In this document: piece after piece, positions 20,671-34,715 of the stretch
How positions within the stretch are numbered: position 1 is the first letter of the stretch
Layout of the letters: each line of letters opens with the position of its first letter
Assembly: GCF_040807025.1 (NCBI RefSeq)
Contig: NC_090968.1
Span: forward strand, 186,001-250,000
Length of the DNA stretch: 64,000 nucleotides
Direction of reading: 5' to 3'
Source of the DNA: Struthio camelus
Taxonomy: Eukaryota; Chordata; Aves; Struthioniformes; Struthionidae
Translations under genes and position numbers: made by a program
Notes under the pieces: model-generated
Seen by the model: the letters and a program-made list of their open reading frames with translations, nothing else
What the model was told of the DNA's origin: nothing
Databases searched by the model: none

Positions 20671-22637
20671 CCTGACAGCCACTGCAGGCAAGGCTGACAC
20701 TGATTATCACACGGCCAGCTGATGCTCTGGCAGGGTTTGGGTCTCATAGTTGCTCTATCAGAGCAAGCAGGCGCTTGCACGCGTCTTGGCCCACCGCTGT
20801 CCCTTCAGAAGTTCAAAGGTGTTGGTGTGTGCAGGGCGGATTCCCCTCCTCCCTCCCTCCCTCCCTCCACCTCCACTGATTACAGTGGGAGCTTAGACAA
20901 GGAGCTGGCATGCAGACAGCCATTTTGTGCTCACCAAAACTGGGGACAGGGGAATCCCCCCTCCTGAGAGTGTGTGGAGTGCACGGGATGGAACGGAATC
21001 CCGCTTCATGCCAGGGCCTTCTCAATGTATTGTTTACCTCCTCTAAATCAGTCCCTGAAGCATGAGGAAAGTAACTCCCTTCTTGGCCCTGTCTAGGAGT
21101 CCTGTCTTCTCATGAGATGGGAATAGGGCCTTCTAGCGGGACATTTCCGGCTGTAAGGGTGAGAGCAGCAAAGCAACAACCGTGTGCTTGCAAGGAGGAA
21201 TAAGCGAGCGAGAAGTCTGTTTCTCTGTGTGTCAGCTAAGGGCAGGCTGGTGTGTCCTGGGGGCAGCAGGAGCTGCCTGAGGAGCCGCAGGGCAGGGACT
21301 CTGGTGCTGTCCTGGAGGGAGGCGCTGGCACGAGGGAGCTGCAGGCCGTCTGGGGGCAGGGAATCTCCTTGACACAAGAACAAGGGGCACAGAGTGTCAC
21401 TGTCCTCTGCTTCCTTGTGCCACTGGGGCCAGGGACAGTTTGGAAGCTGATGAGGCAGCTGACACCCTGCCCCTACCCACCCCTTCCCCCGTGCTGCTGT
21501 GCTTTCAAGGGGGCTTGGGCTGTGGTGTGAGTGCTACTGTGCCGCAGAAACACGGGCCTCGACCCCTCGCTGCAGCCCCCACTGCCCTCCTGCCCCTGCC
21601 CTGCCGCCCTGCCGTCCTCCCCACGCTGCCCTGCCTCCTGACTCCTCTCCCCACACCGCAGGGCCCGGCAGTGCAGCAGGCGCAGGCACAGCCCCGCAGC
21701 TGCTGCCTGGTCCCCGGCCCTCCCCGCCTCCCTCCACACCAGGGCTCCAGCCCCAGCCAGGCAGCAGGTCCGGCCTCTCCCCCCAGCTCCTGGCCTGGCT
21801 CCTCCCGCACTCCCACCCCCTGGCAGGGAGCTGGAGCTGCCCTGGTCCCGGGCAACTGGCCAGCACCAGGGCTGGCATAGGGCCCGGGTGGACAGGCAGT
21901 GCGGGGGGGCAGTGGGGCAGGGCGAGCAGCCTCCCTCAGGGCCCCACGGCTGGGCCAGGAGGGATGAGGCCATGCGGCCAGCTGGGCTCCAGCTGCTGCT
22001 TTGATGTCAGCTCCATGGAGGGACCGTTGGGGTTTGCTCCCTTTGCAGGGGAATGGCTGGAGGCGGAGACCTTGCCGGGGCCTGGCCCAGACCGGGGCAG
22101 TGCGCTACTGATCAAATTGAAGGACGCAGCCCCCTTTTCCTCCACCAAAATGATCCACAGACTATTAGGGCACGTGCGTTTAATCCACAGTACTCCTTAT
22201 GGGACCGAAGGCAAAAGAAATGTGCTGTCCGTTCTTCTAGGTGAAAAAACGACGTTGGTTTGTGTCGCCATCTTTGCCCTTCTAGCTTCCAGGACTGTTA
22301 AAACAGCAGTGAATTTTGTGGTGGGAACAAAATTGAGAAAGGGTTTGTTGAAACGGCTTAAGAGAAAACCTGAAACAATTTCTGATTTTGTTACCTATAG
22401 GCCACAAAGATTATGTTACTCTTTTGCTATTCCCGAGGGGAAGGCATTTACAGCCACAGCTGAAAAGTGAGCTTAGGTTGTCCCAGTTGGGTCAGTCATT
22501 TTTCTCAACTGCTATTGTTTCTCTGTCTCTACTGCTGGGAGGCAACTCTCTGGACCGACTGAACTCAGTTATGCCTCTAGGATCTTTGGCTTGAGCCGGC
22601 ATGAGGTGCTGCCATGCTGTGGTGGCAGAAAGAAATG

Positions 22638-22773
22638 CTAGAGAGGCTGTGGAGTCTCCCTCACTGGAGGTATTCAAAACCCAACAGGGCCCGGCCCTGA
22701 GCAACCTGCTCTAGCTGACCCTGACCATCTCCAGAGGTCCCTTCCACCCTCCGCCATTCCGTGGTTCCGTGAC
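22638..22773 (+). mobile_element. CR1-b 3' end fragment (unit 2)
   Basis: Copy of 3183-3318. Confidence 0.9.
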
Positions 22774-23406
22774 CCTGCAGTTGTTGATATTCAACTCTCA
22801 GAACAAGCCTGAGTTCTACCGGACGGAGGTGACGCCGCACTGCAAGCTCAAAAGCTTCCTGGTCTTGGGAGGTGCACAGACAGTGTATTCAGAGTGAGCA
22901 AGCAGGTAGATCTTCCTTTAAAAAGCAGAACCACTCAGAATTCACTGAGCTCAAGGGGAGGTCCTTGCCACCTCCCTCTGGTCTGCAGGAAACACATCTG
23001 GCTGCCCTTAGACAGTTCTCGGCCGTCCTGGATATCCCACCTCAGCTATTCATGCCTCAGCTAGGCATTACCTCCCCCCACTCCCCAGGAGCCCTCTCCT
23101 CCAGGCTTCTCCTCCTTCTTCCTAAGTGCTGGCTAATTCCACAGATTCATGCCTTGCTTCTGCCTCCCTTTATGGTACCTACGATGACTTCTCTGAAGTT
23201 CTGGGGCCGCCTTTATACAGCCGCAGTTACCAAGCCACGTGCAGGATTTTCCCCTAACTGCAGCCTGTTCCCTTTACAGCCACATACAGTCGTGTGCTCT
23301 ACAGGCCCTCAAGCTGACAGCGCGCCAGAGAGAGCGCACCTGAACCCTTGGAGGAGGTGAGGCACGTTTGGCTCCCCCACCCGCACGGCCCCCAGCAGAG
23401 GAGCCC

Positions 23407-26088
23407 ATGGAGGTAGGTGCCACCCACCCTCGCCCCTCACCCCACGAGCGGCAACACAGGCAGAGGGAAGGGGCTTGCTCTTCTTGCGCTGAGAGGGGCC
23501 ATCGCACTGCCGCCAACGCCAAAAGGTTCGTCACCTCTCCACCAATCCTTTGAAAAGGGTGAGGGTCAGAGCTGCCAGGGGCAGGGCAGGGCTTGTGGAC
23601 TTCTGCTGCAATTTGGCTGGGCGGCAGGGCACATACTCCTGCTGGGCTCACTTGGCTGACAGGCATGCTGTGCATCTGTGGCCAGTGCCGTGTGTGTAGC
23701 AAGAGGCTGCAGGGGTCTCCAGGAGTGCTGAGAGACCTCGTTGCCTCTTCCTCGGAGTGCACTTGCAGCTGTGGTGAGCTGCACTTGGAACTATGCTGCA
23801 GGCTGGGCTGTGCAAGGAAGCAGAGGTGGTCAGTGGGGTTTTGGGAAGTGCTGAGTCCCAAGCAGCAAGGGCATGCTTTTGAAGAGGGCAAGGAGAAAGG
23901 GCAGGGTGCCCAAGAATGGCAAGGATGCCCACGTTCCCCGGGGGCAGCATGTTGGTTCCTGAGCTTTCTGGCAGCTCCCAGTTCGTAAAGGAAGAGTTGC
24001 TCTGAGAACTGTCTGAATGCATGCTCCCCCAGCCTCCTGTGCTCTGCTGATGCGGCTGGTACTGGTGCAAAGAGGGACCTCTTCCTTTCCGGAGGAAGGA
24101 GGGAGGCAGATGTCGGCAATTCCTAGGCAGTTCCTGAGCCGGGACATTTTTCAATGTCTTTCCTTCCTCTCTTGCTGAGTTAGGAGGAGACTGACCCATG
24201 ACACCTCCCTGTCATGGGAGGGCACCGAGGCCTTCCTGGGTGATAGGCACCAGTGCCTGTGTTCTTTCTTCTCATCCTGAAAGCAGCCTCGTGTGGGTTT
24301 CTGTGCCAATGGCTCTTCTGCACCGCTGCCTGCACCATAGTCCGCCCTCCACACTGCCCTCCGCAGTCTTCCCAGGAAGGGCAATGATCTCGGCCTCTCT
24401 TTCTGCAGCGGAGTGCAGCATCAGCAGCTGAGGCACCTGCAACGGATGGCAGCTCCTTACCCTCAGCTCCCCCCAGCCCTCTGCAGCAGACAACACCAAG
24501 ACCTGCAGCTCCAGACGCTACGTGTCCCATCTGCCTGGACACCTTGGACAACGTGGCCTACATAAAACCTTGCTTCCATAAGTTTTGCTTTAGTTGTGTG
24601 TTCCGGTGGTCGAAAACAAAGGCCGAATGCCCGCTGTGCAAGCAGGCTTTCCGATCAATTCTGCACACAGTGGTGGCAGAAGATGACTACCAGGAGCATG
24701 TCATCAGGCCCCCCGAAGATGGTTCTGTTGCCAGCCATCAGCAACGGAGAGCTCCTCACCGCCCTGCCATCCGGAGGCGCCGTCACCCTGCAGCTCACCC
24801 GCAGCAGCCTTCCCCTTCTCCTCAGATGCGACCCTCTCCGCAGAACAGCAGCAGGCTGGAGGGGACCCGGAGGCACACCAGGCAGAGGCAGAGAGAGGGA
24901 GGGCTGCTGGAGCCACGCCAGAGGCTGTCCCCACAGAGGCAGGCCAGGGCTGACAGGAGACCTCAGGGGCATGCGGCAGCGACGGAGGAGGAGATGCTGA
25001 ACTTCCGCCGCTCTCTGTACCGCACAGGGATGCGCGTGCAAAGGGCTCCCGATGGCGGCCACCCCCAGGACATCTCGGCAGACTTCTTCTGCCGCAGCCC
25101 GGCCAGCATTCAGAGACTGCTGCCCTGGCTGCAGCGGGAACTGAGAGTCCTCTTTGGAGTCCACCAGACATTGCTAACTGTCACGGAGCTCATTGTCCTG
25201 ACAAACCTGAGGAGGTACGACCTGGACAGTCAGGCCTTTGCTGAGGACTTAGAGCTGCTTCTGCTGAGTCGCACCGAGCAGTTCCTCCACGAGCTCATCA
25301 GCTTTGCCCGCTGCTCGTGCAGCATGGAGACCTACGACCAGCAGGCCATGTATGGCTACCGTGCTCCCAGCCGGCACGAAGGAAGCCCCTCAGCCTCATT
25401 GAGCCTGGCAGCTGCTGCAGGGACGGCCCGGACTCCTGTGCCAGCCCAGAGCCCATCCCGAGCTAGTAGCCCTGGGCTCACGGAGCTTCCTGGCCCCTCG
25501 TACGCCATCCCCCACGAGCTTGCCGCAGCCACACAGTCTGCCCAGCAGCCGCGGCAAAGCTCTGATGATGGGGCAGCTCGAGCAGGAGGAGAAGCCTGGA
25601 GAGAGTTGCTGGCTCCTGCCGACCCCCAGGACAGTGACTCCTCGTCAGACAGTTGTGTCCTTGTAGGGTCCTGGAAGCCCTGGGCAGAGGGAAGCCCTGA
25701 ATGCATTGTGCTCTCCTCAGACTCAGAGCACTCAGCCGCGGCAGAGGAAGAGGAAGCTGGGCAGAATGAGCAGCCGCTCCATGGGTCCAGCCGGAGCTGC
25801 AGCAAAGCCAGCGGGAGCTGCTTGCCCAGCTCCGCCATGCCGAAGGAAACTGGCTGGAGCTGCCGCAGCTGCTGCCCCACTGCCCCCAGGGAGGAGACAG
25901 AGCCCCGGCAGGGGCAGGTGGAGGATGTGGCTGGTTGCTCTGTGCAGGGCTGCAGCCAGATCCCCTTTGCTCCTGGCAGCGGCAGGCAATGCTCACCCGG
26001 GAGTCCCCGGCTGCCCAGAAAGAGGAGGGCAGGCAGCCCTGAGGCCTGTACCCAGCCCAGCAAGAGGCAGGCATGGCCTCAGCGTTAG
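23407..26088 (+). CDS. TOPORS-like: TOPORS-like RING E3 ligase, full length (unit 2)
   Basis: Exons are 23407-23412 and 24409-26088, with splice sites identical to unit 1 and 561 predicted residues. The RING finger, central TOPORS domain, SUMO-interaction-like motif and basic C-terminal signal are all present. In the second exon I noticed two amino-acid differences from unit 1: Arg to Gln before SSDDGA (G6101 to A25556) and Arg to Gly in KASRSCLPS (A6358 to G25813), plus a silent Pro codon change at 25101. Both differences lie outside the RING and the central domain, so this copy is expected to work like unit 1 if expressed. The TMCO5-like gene of unit 1 lies head to head with it, 5.2 kb upstream. 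Confidence 0.88.
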
Positions 26089-27977
26089 GAAGGAGAGAGG
26101 AAGATGGCCAGGGAGCAGAGACGAGAGCAGCCAGAGAAGCCTGTGGCAATGGCGGCTAGGTAAGAAGACCGAAAGAAGTGGAAAACGGGCTGGACTGCTG
26201 CCCTCCAAGGGTTGTCTTCAGCGGTACAAGGTCTGGCAGTCAGCTGACTGTGAGTAGTGGCCTCCTTGGGAGAAGGTAGCAATGCTAGGGCAAAGACTGG
26301 TTCAGGTGTTCTTAATGAGGCGATGGAGGGCTCTCGGGGCAAGCTTGGAGTAGGAGTTGGACTAGACGCTGGCAGATGCAGGGCCCACACGGATGAGGAA
26401 GTCTGTCAGTCCCCCCAGCAGTTATTCTAGGAGATGGCTGTCTGAAAGCACCTTTGGCAGGACACTGCGGGGCCAGGTTTGTATAAAGACCAGTGCAATC
26501 CAGCTGGTTGCCGTGACAAATGCTGAGGAGAGTGAAGGGGTCCCTCGTGACTCACTTGCCTTCTGTCACCCTCTGCTCTCCCTTGGCAGGCAAGGAAGTG
26601 GTGGGTTTTCCGCACAGACCTGAGGTGCACCGAGCCCCTCTCCTTGTGTGTGTGTGGGCCTCCCACCAAAATGCCTGAGCTCCCCTGCAGCTGTTCCCCA
26701 AATGGCCCTGTCTGGGCTGGAGAACGGGGAGGCATAAAACTCCCCAGCATACACTTCTGGGGAGGAACCCTCTCAGCTTCCCCTCTGCTGGAAAAGTGGC
26801 TTGCCTCCGTGTTTCTGCTCCTTTCGCTCTCACCCCACCTGCTCTAGGGGCTTTTAATCTCCTTGCGTGCCTTACTTCTTCCCCTTTGCGTTGCTGGCGT
26901 GCAGTGCTAACCACGGTGTTGGAGCGGGTGCCACCTTCCAGGTAAGAAGCTGGCCCTGGGGTTTTTCACCAGTGCTGCTGCTGGCTAAGGAGCTCGTCAC
27001 CTGAACGCACTTAAGGCACCTGGGATGTGAGCTGCTGGAGAGCTGCCAGAGCTCAGGATGCAAGAAGACTGGCTTGAATTGTCTAGCTCTCCTCAGCTTG
27101 GAGGCAGAGCTAGCCCTGCCAGGACATGGCTTCCAGGCTGACAACCCTGCTTTGAAGCTTCTTTGAAGCAGGAGCAAAATCATTTCTGGGAGGTGTGTCA
27201 CATTCCGCATGTCCGATGGCTGCTGAGGACCGGGCTGCAGCAGTGGTGAGCGTAGCTGTGGCTGTGGGGGTTGGCAGGGCTGAGCAATGCAGCCTCTGGC
27301 CTCTCTCCCCAGGCCCCCTGCAATGAGGTGAGGAACTGCTCACTGAGGTGAGCCCATCTCCATGCTTGTGCCTCAGGGGGCATGTTATTCCCAGCTCACA
27401 GAGGCCTTCAGCTTTCCCACATGTTAACTTAGGAGTTAACATCTCTGCCTGAAAGCAAACCCTGGGACTGCAACCTTGGCTAGGTTTTGGTAGGAACAAC
27501 GGGAACTCCCAGCTCGATACAAAGGGAGGCACTCCCAGCGCAGCACCCTAAGCCCAGGCTGACGGAGGCAGGCTCTCTTGTGCTCCTGCTTTCTGAGCCA
27601 GGGACTCTGGGGTCCTTGGCTGCACAAAGGCACAGCTCCAGCTGAAGTGGTGCCGGTTAGACTCGCCAACCCAGCAGCCACTGTGTGCTCCGGCTTCCCT
27701 AAAACACAGGCGGCATCTCCCCTTCCTCCTCTCGCAGCTCTTCCAGAGAACACTTGTGCGCAACTAGCTTTCAGGACTGGTCTCTGATGTCCTATGGCTC
27801 CCTGTCAGCGTGAGTCAGAGAGGATTTGGGGCAAACTCCCGTCCTCAGGCTTTTCCCTTAGCCAGCACCAGGCAACACCATGCCGAGATGAGATTTCCCT
27901 CACTTGTCTATCGAGATATATTTCTCTGGAGTCACGAGAGTGATAACAGGAGTGCAGTGAGAAATTAAATAATAACA

Positions 27978-28087
27978 CAAGCTTGTTCTTCCAGGAAAAA
28001 AGTATTGCCTACTCACCCGCAGGATTCCGCAGAGGCGCCAAAACCTCGTCCAGCTGAGATGCTGGGGAAGCTTCACCTACAGGCACA
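27978..28087 (-). repeat. Duplicated exon-like segment, copy 1 (unit 2)
   Basis: Copy of 8523-8632; frame and GTGAGT donor kept. Confidence 0.45.
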
Positions 28088-28189
28088 CCTGCAATCAGAG
28101 AGGAGATTTGCTTCCCTTCTATACCATGACATACGTCTTTTGAGCCAGCATCGGGATTACAGAGGGGGAAAAGAAACGCTTAAAAAGAG

Positions 28190-28301
28190 ACAAAGCTTGT
28201 CCTTGCCAGCAAAAAAAGTCTGACTCCTTACCAGTGGCGTCCTGCAGAGGCTCCCTTACCTCTCCCAGCTGAGCAGCTGGGTACGCAGTGTCCACGGGCA
28301 C
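28190..28301 (-). repeat. Duplicated exon-like segment, copy 2 (unit 2)
   Basis: Copy of 8735-8846; frame and GTAAGG donor kept. Confidence 0.45.
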
Positions 28302-29306
28302 ATCGGTAAGCAGACACGGAGCAGCAGAACTGCGCTGGGCCGACAGTGAACACCCAGGGACTGGCTGAGGCCCAGAGGGGAGAAATGACCGTCCCCACAC
28401 TTGCCTGCCTGCAGTGCGCTGGAGCTGGGAGAGAACCCAGGAGTTTGGACTCCCAGTCAGCCCTTCCCCTGCTCTACGCCAATGACCCCTGCCCTTCCGC
28501 TTCCCACACGTTCCGAGTCCCAGAGCACCTCGCCAGAGCAGGAGAGACTTCCAGTCTCTACCATTTCTCACTGCTGAGGACTTGCCTTTGCAATCTTGAG
28601 ATCACGCCTAATTCAAGAAACTTTATTTTGAAGTGCCAAAATTCCTTCTGGAAACAACCACACAAAGCTCTGGAGCCCTCAGGACACATCAGCACATTAG
28701 CCCCACTGAGCTTCCTTTCTTTTGCTTGAACCAAAAGAACTAACTGCAGCGGCAGGTTATTCTTTCTTAGGCAAAGCTGCAGCACAAGCACCTCACCCGT
28801 GTTTCTCCCAGTGCCTTATAGGCAGCAGAGGGATGCTGAAGCAGGAGAATAAGGAGCTGGAGAATAAGTTCCATGTTTGCAGAGTGCTCTCCAGTGGCTC
28901 TCCCTCTCCCTGCCACGGGGCTCCTCAGCCCTTCTCTTCACCAGGGAAGCTCAGCTCAGGGGCTGTGTGGTGTCTCGTAAATGCTCGCCCATCTCTCACA
29001 GACTTTTCAGCACTCTTGCCGGCAACAAGGGACTCACTAGAACAGCAGAGGCGGCGCATCCACAGCAACAGCTCTACACCTCCCCCCTTCCCCACTCTTG
29101 GCACTGAATCGGGAAAGCATCCGAGTTCCTCTGCTCAACAGAGGCAAGGGCAGCCCCCCTCGCAACCTGGCCAAATGGTCCTTCCCAGAGACACGGCTGG
29201 CCGCAGGGGCACCTCCCTCCCAGGGCTCCCCTCCACCTCCACGGCACGATGGAGAACACAGCCTGCAAACGGATCCCACCGCTCCTGCCAAGGCTCTTTT
29301 GAGAAT

Positions 29307-29647
29307 GTAGGGTAGTTACAGTGATAGGATGCTGTTAGGATAGCTAGCGTAGAGTTGGTTATCATAGTCTTAGTGTGTAGTTACTTACAGTATTCTTAGA
29401 GCAGTTGGAGTATCCTTAGGTCATTGTAATTTCTCTAAGGGTAGGAGACAGCTAGTCTGCCTGGCTATACTTAGGGCAGTTATTATAGTTATCATATAGT
29501 TACCATTAGCATTATTACTTATAGTTAGAGTTAGTTAGAGTTACTGTTCGTAGTTATCCTTAGGCCATAGTAATTCTTGCTGGAGGGTAGTTAATGTTAG
29601 AGGAGAGTATTAGGATGGTTTCAGATAGCTAGCCTGGCAGGAGGCTA
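29307..29647. repeat. TAGTTA-rich tract (unit 2)
   Basis: Copy of 9852-10192; one visible C/T difference (TTAGTGTGTAG here, TTAGCGTGTAG in units 1 and 3). Confidence 0.7.
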
Positions 29648-32600
29648 GCTCCCCCACTCCCCACCAGCTGGGGCACAGCAAGCTCATGGGCTTGCACTTT
29701 AGGTGCAGTAGCTAACTCCTAAGAGAGGAACTGTCTGCACAGGCAGGACAAGAAGAAAAAAGCTTAATCCCTACGTTGCAGCCGATAGAGGAAAATCGGA
29801 GTGCTGGCTGCTTTTTGGAAGAAGGCGTCAGAAACATAATTAACACGAGAGTTCCTCAGCAGGAGGTGATCACAGTGTTACCCTCACAGGGCATGTCTCC
29901 CCACAGCTGCTGCGGCGTTGTTTCCCACACCATCTTCCTGCAGAAGGAAGACCCTTGACTCGCACCCGAAAAACATGCCACTGAAAAGGAATCCTAGGAG
30001 AAAGCAGCAGAAATACGCTTAAGCATCCCAGCTGCCAAGTCTTTCAGGTGACAAAGTTCATCTGAGGAACACCCCATACCTGCCACTTTGGGGGCAGCAT
30101 GGTTTTGCCCACCCCCCTCCTGAATGGGGGCAAGACAGGACAACCCAGCAAAACCACATCGCCTTCACTAACAACAGCTTGCAAGCCCCTGAGGAAAAGC
30201 TGCCCCTCAAAACAACTCCTGTTTTAACAGGTCACAGGGTTAAACACCTTCCTCCCCTAAAGACATTACAAAGCCATTGGCTGCCGTCCCTTGCCCAAGA
30301 GGAACTGCACAGCTTCTGCTGGCAAGCAGGTATCAGAAATCCAGGCAGACAACACAGCTCTGCCCTGTGAGCTTCCAGCCCTGATCCCACCCACCAAACA
30401 TGGGGGAGCTACAAACCCCCCCGGGCCCTGCCCCGGACACTTCACAGCTACAGAACTGCCCCACTTCTCTCATTTCGGCAAGGCATCTGTTACTGTTCAG
30501 GAGTTCCTCTCACCCGTGTGAAATGACACGGGTTTGTCTCTGGAGACACAATCTGCCTACTTGCCCAGAAAAAACCCACAGCCGCTTCCATTCAGTCACT
30601 GTGGAATTTCCAAATGAATGCAAAACAGAGGGAGAACTTTCCTCTCTCTCGGTTTCCCAGCCCACTTGCCCTCTCAGCTGGTACATCAAGAACAGGACGA
30701 GATGCCTGTGGGCTTTCTCTAAGAGCTTAGGCTCAGTAGTACAGATTAAGGCCTCATGAGGAGGAGGTCCAGTTCCCTTTTCCGGGCGGAACAACCCACT
30801 CCGGAACAGAGATGTCTTTGTAACGCCTCCTTTGTAGCGCCGCCTTCTGATGTCTTTGCGCCTTCCCTTCTTCCGGCAGAGAGTGGCTGCTTAAAACAAA
30901 ACCAAAGCAAAAAAGCACCCCACTCATTCATCTCCCTGTTTTGGGCCAAAAGAGCTGCAGAAGGATCAAAGGACACCGAATGGCTGCGCAATAAAGCATC
31001 AGAGGATATTCACTGCAGGGGAAGTAAAGCATCTAGGGGGCCAAAACACCCAAACCTTAACTTTACATGCACAAATGACAGGCTGTGACCTAGTGGTTAT
31101 TGGCCAGGGAGACCCAGCCAGTCAAGCAGAGCGCTCCATGAAAGCACGTGCTCCTTGCTTTGCCGAGGTCAAAAGGAGGAAAGCAAATGCAAGAAGAAAA
31201 GGGACAGAGAATCAGGCAAGGAACCGCATTAGGCCCTTCCACAGATTCACGGTGTGCCTGAGTGGGTGCCCCTCTGCAAGCACAAATACAGGAAAGGCCC
31301 TTGGGCTACTGCCTCTGGCAGGGGAAGCTCCCAGGCCACAGCCTGCTGGAAGAATGCTCGGAGGAAAAAAAAAGAAAACATCAGTATATAGTGCCCTCTT
31401 CTGATCCTCCTTCCTAGACAGCTGCTGTTCAACACTGCCCAAGAGAGTGCCAGTGTGAACCAACAGCTCGTTTGACCCAGTGGACCCCGCTGCTCCTGCT
31501 CTGGAAAGCTGTTGGTGTAATCGTCTTCCCCACCTCGGCATCAATGGCAAAGACATCTAAGGAAGCCAGGTTAGCTAGAGATTTGTGTTACGCCAGCTAA
31601 CACATGCAGAAATGCTTGCTAACGCTGCAGAGCTGCAATAATTTGGAAGCTCTAACAGTGGGAGGTGCCAGGAGGAGAGTTACAAAGCTCTTGGAAGAAC
31701 GCAATGCCCTCCGTGGACAGCACGCTTCCGCTTCAGCTGTCAGGCTGCTACTAGGAAGCCCCTCCCCGACAGTCTGCCCTCAGGTCAAAAGCCTAGCTTT
31801 ACTGATTGCTCTCTAAAGGCAGTTCCTTTGTGCCAGGGGCCACCACGTACTTCACAGCAAAGCTTTGGCTCTGAATATACTGGGGAGTTGGCACAACCCA
31901 GGCATCCAAGACCCTGCAAGGAGGGCTCATGCTACGGCCTGACATAGGCTGGGAGCAGCACCATGAGGCTAAAGGGAGAGCAACCCATACGCCCCATCCT
32001 CAAGGACAAAAAGGATGAGGTCTGCTATCCTTGCAGGTTTTTAAGGAACTGCTTGTTAACACCACATAAGACCCAAGTGCTTTGGAATTAAGTAAATCCT
32101 TGCTCAGGAACCAAAACAACCAATAGGCATGGCAGGGATTGAACTGCCAAGCCGGAAGGTCCAAATACATCGGCTCACTCAAGCAGCCTTGGAAGCGGAT
32201 GCAGCAGCAGCCGCACTGCTGAGGCTCCTGTGCATCCCGGTGCAATTCAGGGCATGCCCGCATCGTGACGGAGGAAGGATGAGCACTCTCACTGTCGGTT
32301 AGGTAACTGCCTTGCTCATAAGCATGTGAATTAATGAATCATCGAGTTAACAAATCAGTGAACTAGCTAATTAAGTAACTACAGAATTAATGACTTAGGC
32401 TAGTCTGCACAGAAAGGATTCACTCTTTCTTTGCTTTTGGGGTTTTTTTTTCTTTTTTACCTAATAAGCTCATAAGACTAAAGTTGGTTTCACAAAGTAC
32501 GCTGTCCTGTAAATTTGAGAGATCACAACGTGACACACAGATCCGCCTTTTCCTGGGAGAGACCTACAACCAACACTCAGGGTAGCCCATGCTCATTGTG

Positions 32601-34043
32601 CTTTAAAGGCACCCAAGCCAGTATGGTGATAAGAGACTCTGTACCTGACCAGATCATTTCGCAGTGGGCCCCAAGCATCACCACATTGATGTCTGCACTG
32701 ACAGATGGGAAAGTGTTCGGAGAAAAACCACGAGTCAGCTTTCAAGCACCATTAGATGTATGGGGCTCTCAGGTTATGAGGGACAACGCAGACAGATTCC
32801 TCATACGCACTGGCTGAGTAGGAAGCGTCAACTCGGACAAAGAGGCCTTCTGACTATCATGTGAAAGTTGACGAGGACTGGAGCACGGCATCTGCTGGGG
32901 CTTTAACTGCAAGACTCCACACTGGACCAAGTTAGTCATTTTGCAAGAAGGGATGCTGCTCCTGCCTCACAAGCAGAGCTTGTCATTTTGTACCACCCAA
33001 CAGCCTTTCCTCAGATTCCAGGATCTACCCCAAAATAATTACAAAACTCATAGCTTTGCATAACAATGGCACAGACATGTGAAAAAAGTACTTGTCAACT
33101 ACCACGTAAATAACAAACAGTGAAAAGAGGAAAAAAACCCAGCTCATGGGGACAATAGCAAATGTGTGCACATGACATTCTGACAAACTGCTGGCTAGAG
33201 AAGAAAATTGTTTGCCAGCAATCCAATTACACCTGACCTCCCTGCAGGGGACGATTCAGGACACCTGCAACAGTTCCATGCCTTCAGCTTTCTAGAGAAG
33301 CTCCAGAGAAGACACGAACCTGATCTAAACAAGGGAACTTGGCTTGTCCCAAAAAGGTGCAATTTGCTTACTTGCTTTGGAAACTCTGCCATCATAAACA
33401 AACAAACAAAATACCATACACACCCCCCCCAAACAGTTACAAAGGGATTATTTAAGAGTCTTGCCTAAAGTCTGCATTAATGTAAGACCAGGGCACCCAA
33501 AGGTGCACACAGAATTTGTCACTCACCATTACTGCAAACAGCCAGAGACACTACAAAGGTCAGCCCGAGGAGAAGAGGGTTAAGTAACAATACCCACTCT
33601 TGACCAGAGAGACTGTTGTTCTGTCCTTCTTTACCAAACACTTGGTGCGTTAGAAGCTGTTTGATCACACAGGGCAAGACCCATTTTCTCCTCGTGATTC
33701 AGAAGGGAACAGGGGAGTCTTGGCTTTCCTAAAGCAGCCATAGCCAGGAAACACTGATGCACAGAAGGCAGAAGCAAGGAAACGTGAACCCCTGCTTAGC
33801 TAGCTCCGTCTCCAGCAGCAATGCACACCTCGAGCAGAGGGTTTTGCTCTGTCTTTACCATTTGGGTTTAAGCAAGGCCTGGGCGAAAGGAATTAAGGAC
33901 ATTTGTGTCGAGGAACATTGGAAACAAAGGGAAGAAAACGGGCCCTAACCTGTAAAGGGTTTGAAAAAGTTCTTGATGCAAAGGAGAGCAACGGGCTTGA
34001 GCTGGCTTCAACCCACGTATTCCTTCCTGGCGACTGGGGAGGC

Positions 34044-34235
34044 CCAGCGTTGTGACAGTGAGCCCATGATAGTAATGGGTAAAGGGGATCACATTGGTGT
34101 TGTGATGGAACTGTATAATGCAACTGCTAGAGTTTGTGAAGTGTACACTTGCATTGTGGTTTCAGACTGTTGCTGTATCGCTCTGCTAAATCAGACATCC
34201 CATGTAGCATCAAATACCTCGAAAGGAAACTGTTA
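34044..34235 (+). repeat. LTR-like repeat member B (unit 2)
   Basis: Copy of 14589-14780. Confidence 0.5.
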
Positions 34236-34272
34236 TGGGGATGGGAGCTCTCACAGCTCCAGGCCTTTCTGC

Positions 34273-34715
34273 CCCTGTCACGCTACAACACTGGCTGAAA
34301 GCACCACTCCGTTTCCCCCGGAGGGTGGCAAACAGCTCCCGCGCCCAGCTCAGGTTTCGGGGGCCAGTTCCCTTCCAGCGACTCCCACAGGGGAGCCCAG
34401 CAGAGCGGGGCCCAGCGGCAGCAGCCTTTCCTGGCGGAGGCTCCGCTGGAGGACAACTCCCACTGCCCCGGGGCCGGCCTCACGCTGCTGGGGCGAGGGC
34501 AGGAGCCGGAGCCGCCCGCGAGGCCGCGTGTGGAGAGAGCAGAGAGCTCGGAGCTGTGACGTGCGGGTCTGCGGGGGACCGGCCTCGGGCGGCGGTGGGG
34601 AGGGCAGTGGCACCTGGCGCTGCAGGGCCCCGGGCCTGGGCTGCTGAAGAGAAGGAAGGGGAGGCCCAGGTAATGAGAAGCTCCTGTGTGTCTTCGGCCT
34701 TGCGGCTGAGGAAGT
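34273..34715. promoter_or_regulatory. CpG-island-like block (unit 2)
   Basis: Copy of 14818-15260; at the left edge GTCGCGC of unit 1 is GTCACGC here and in unit 3. Confidence 0.45.
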
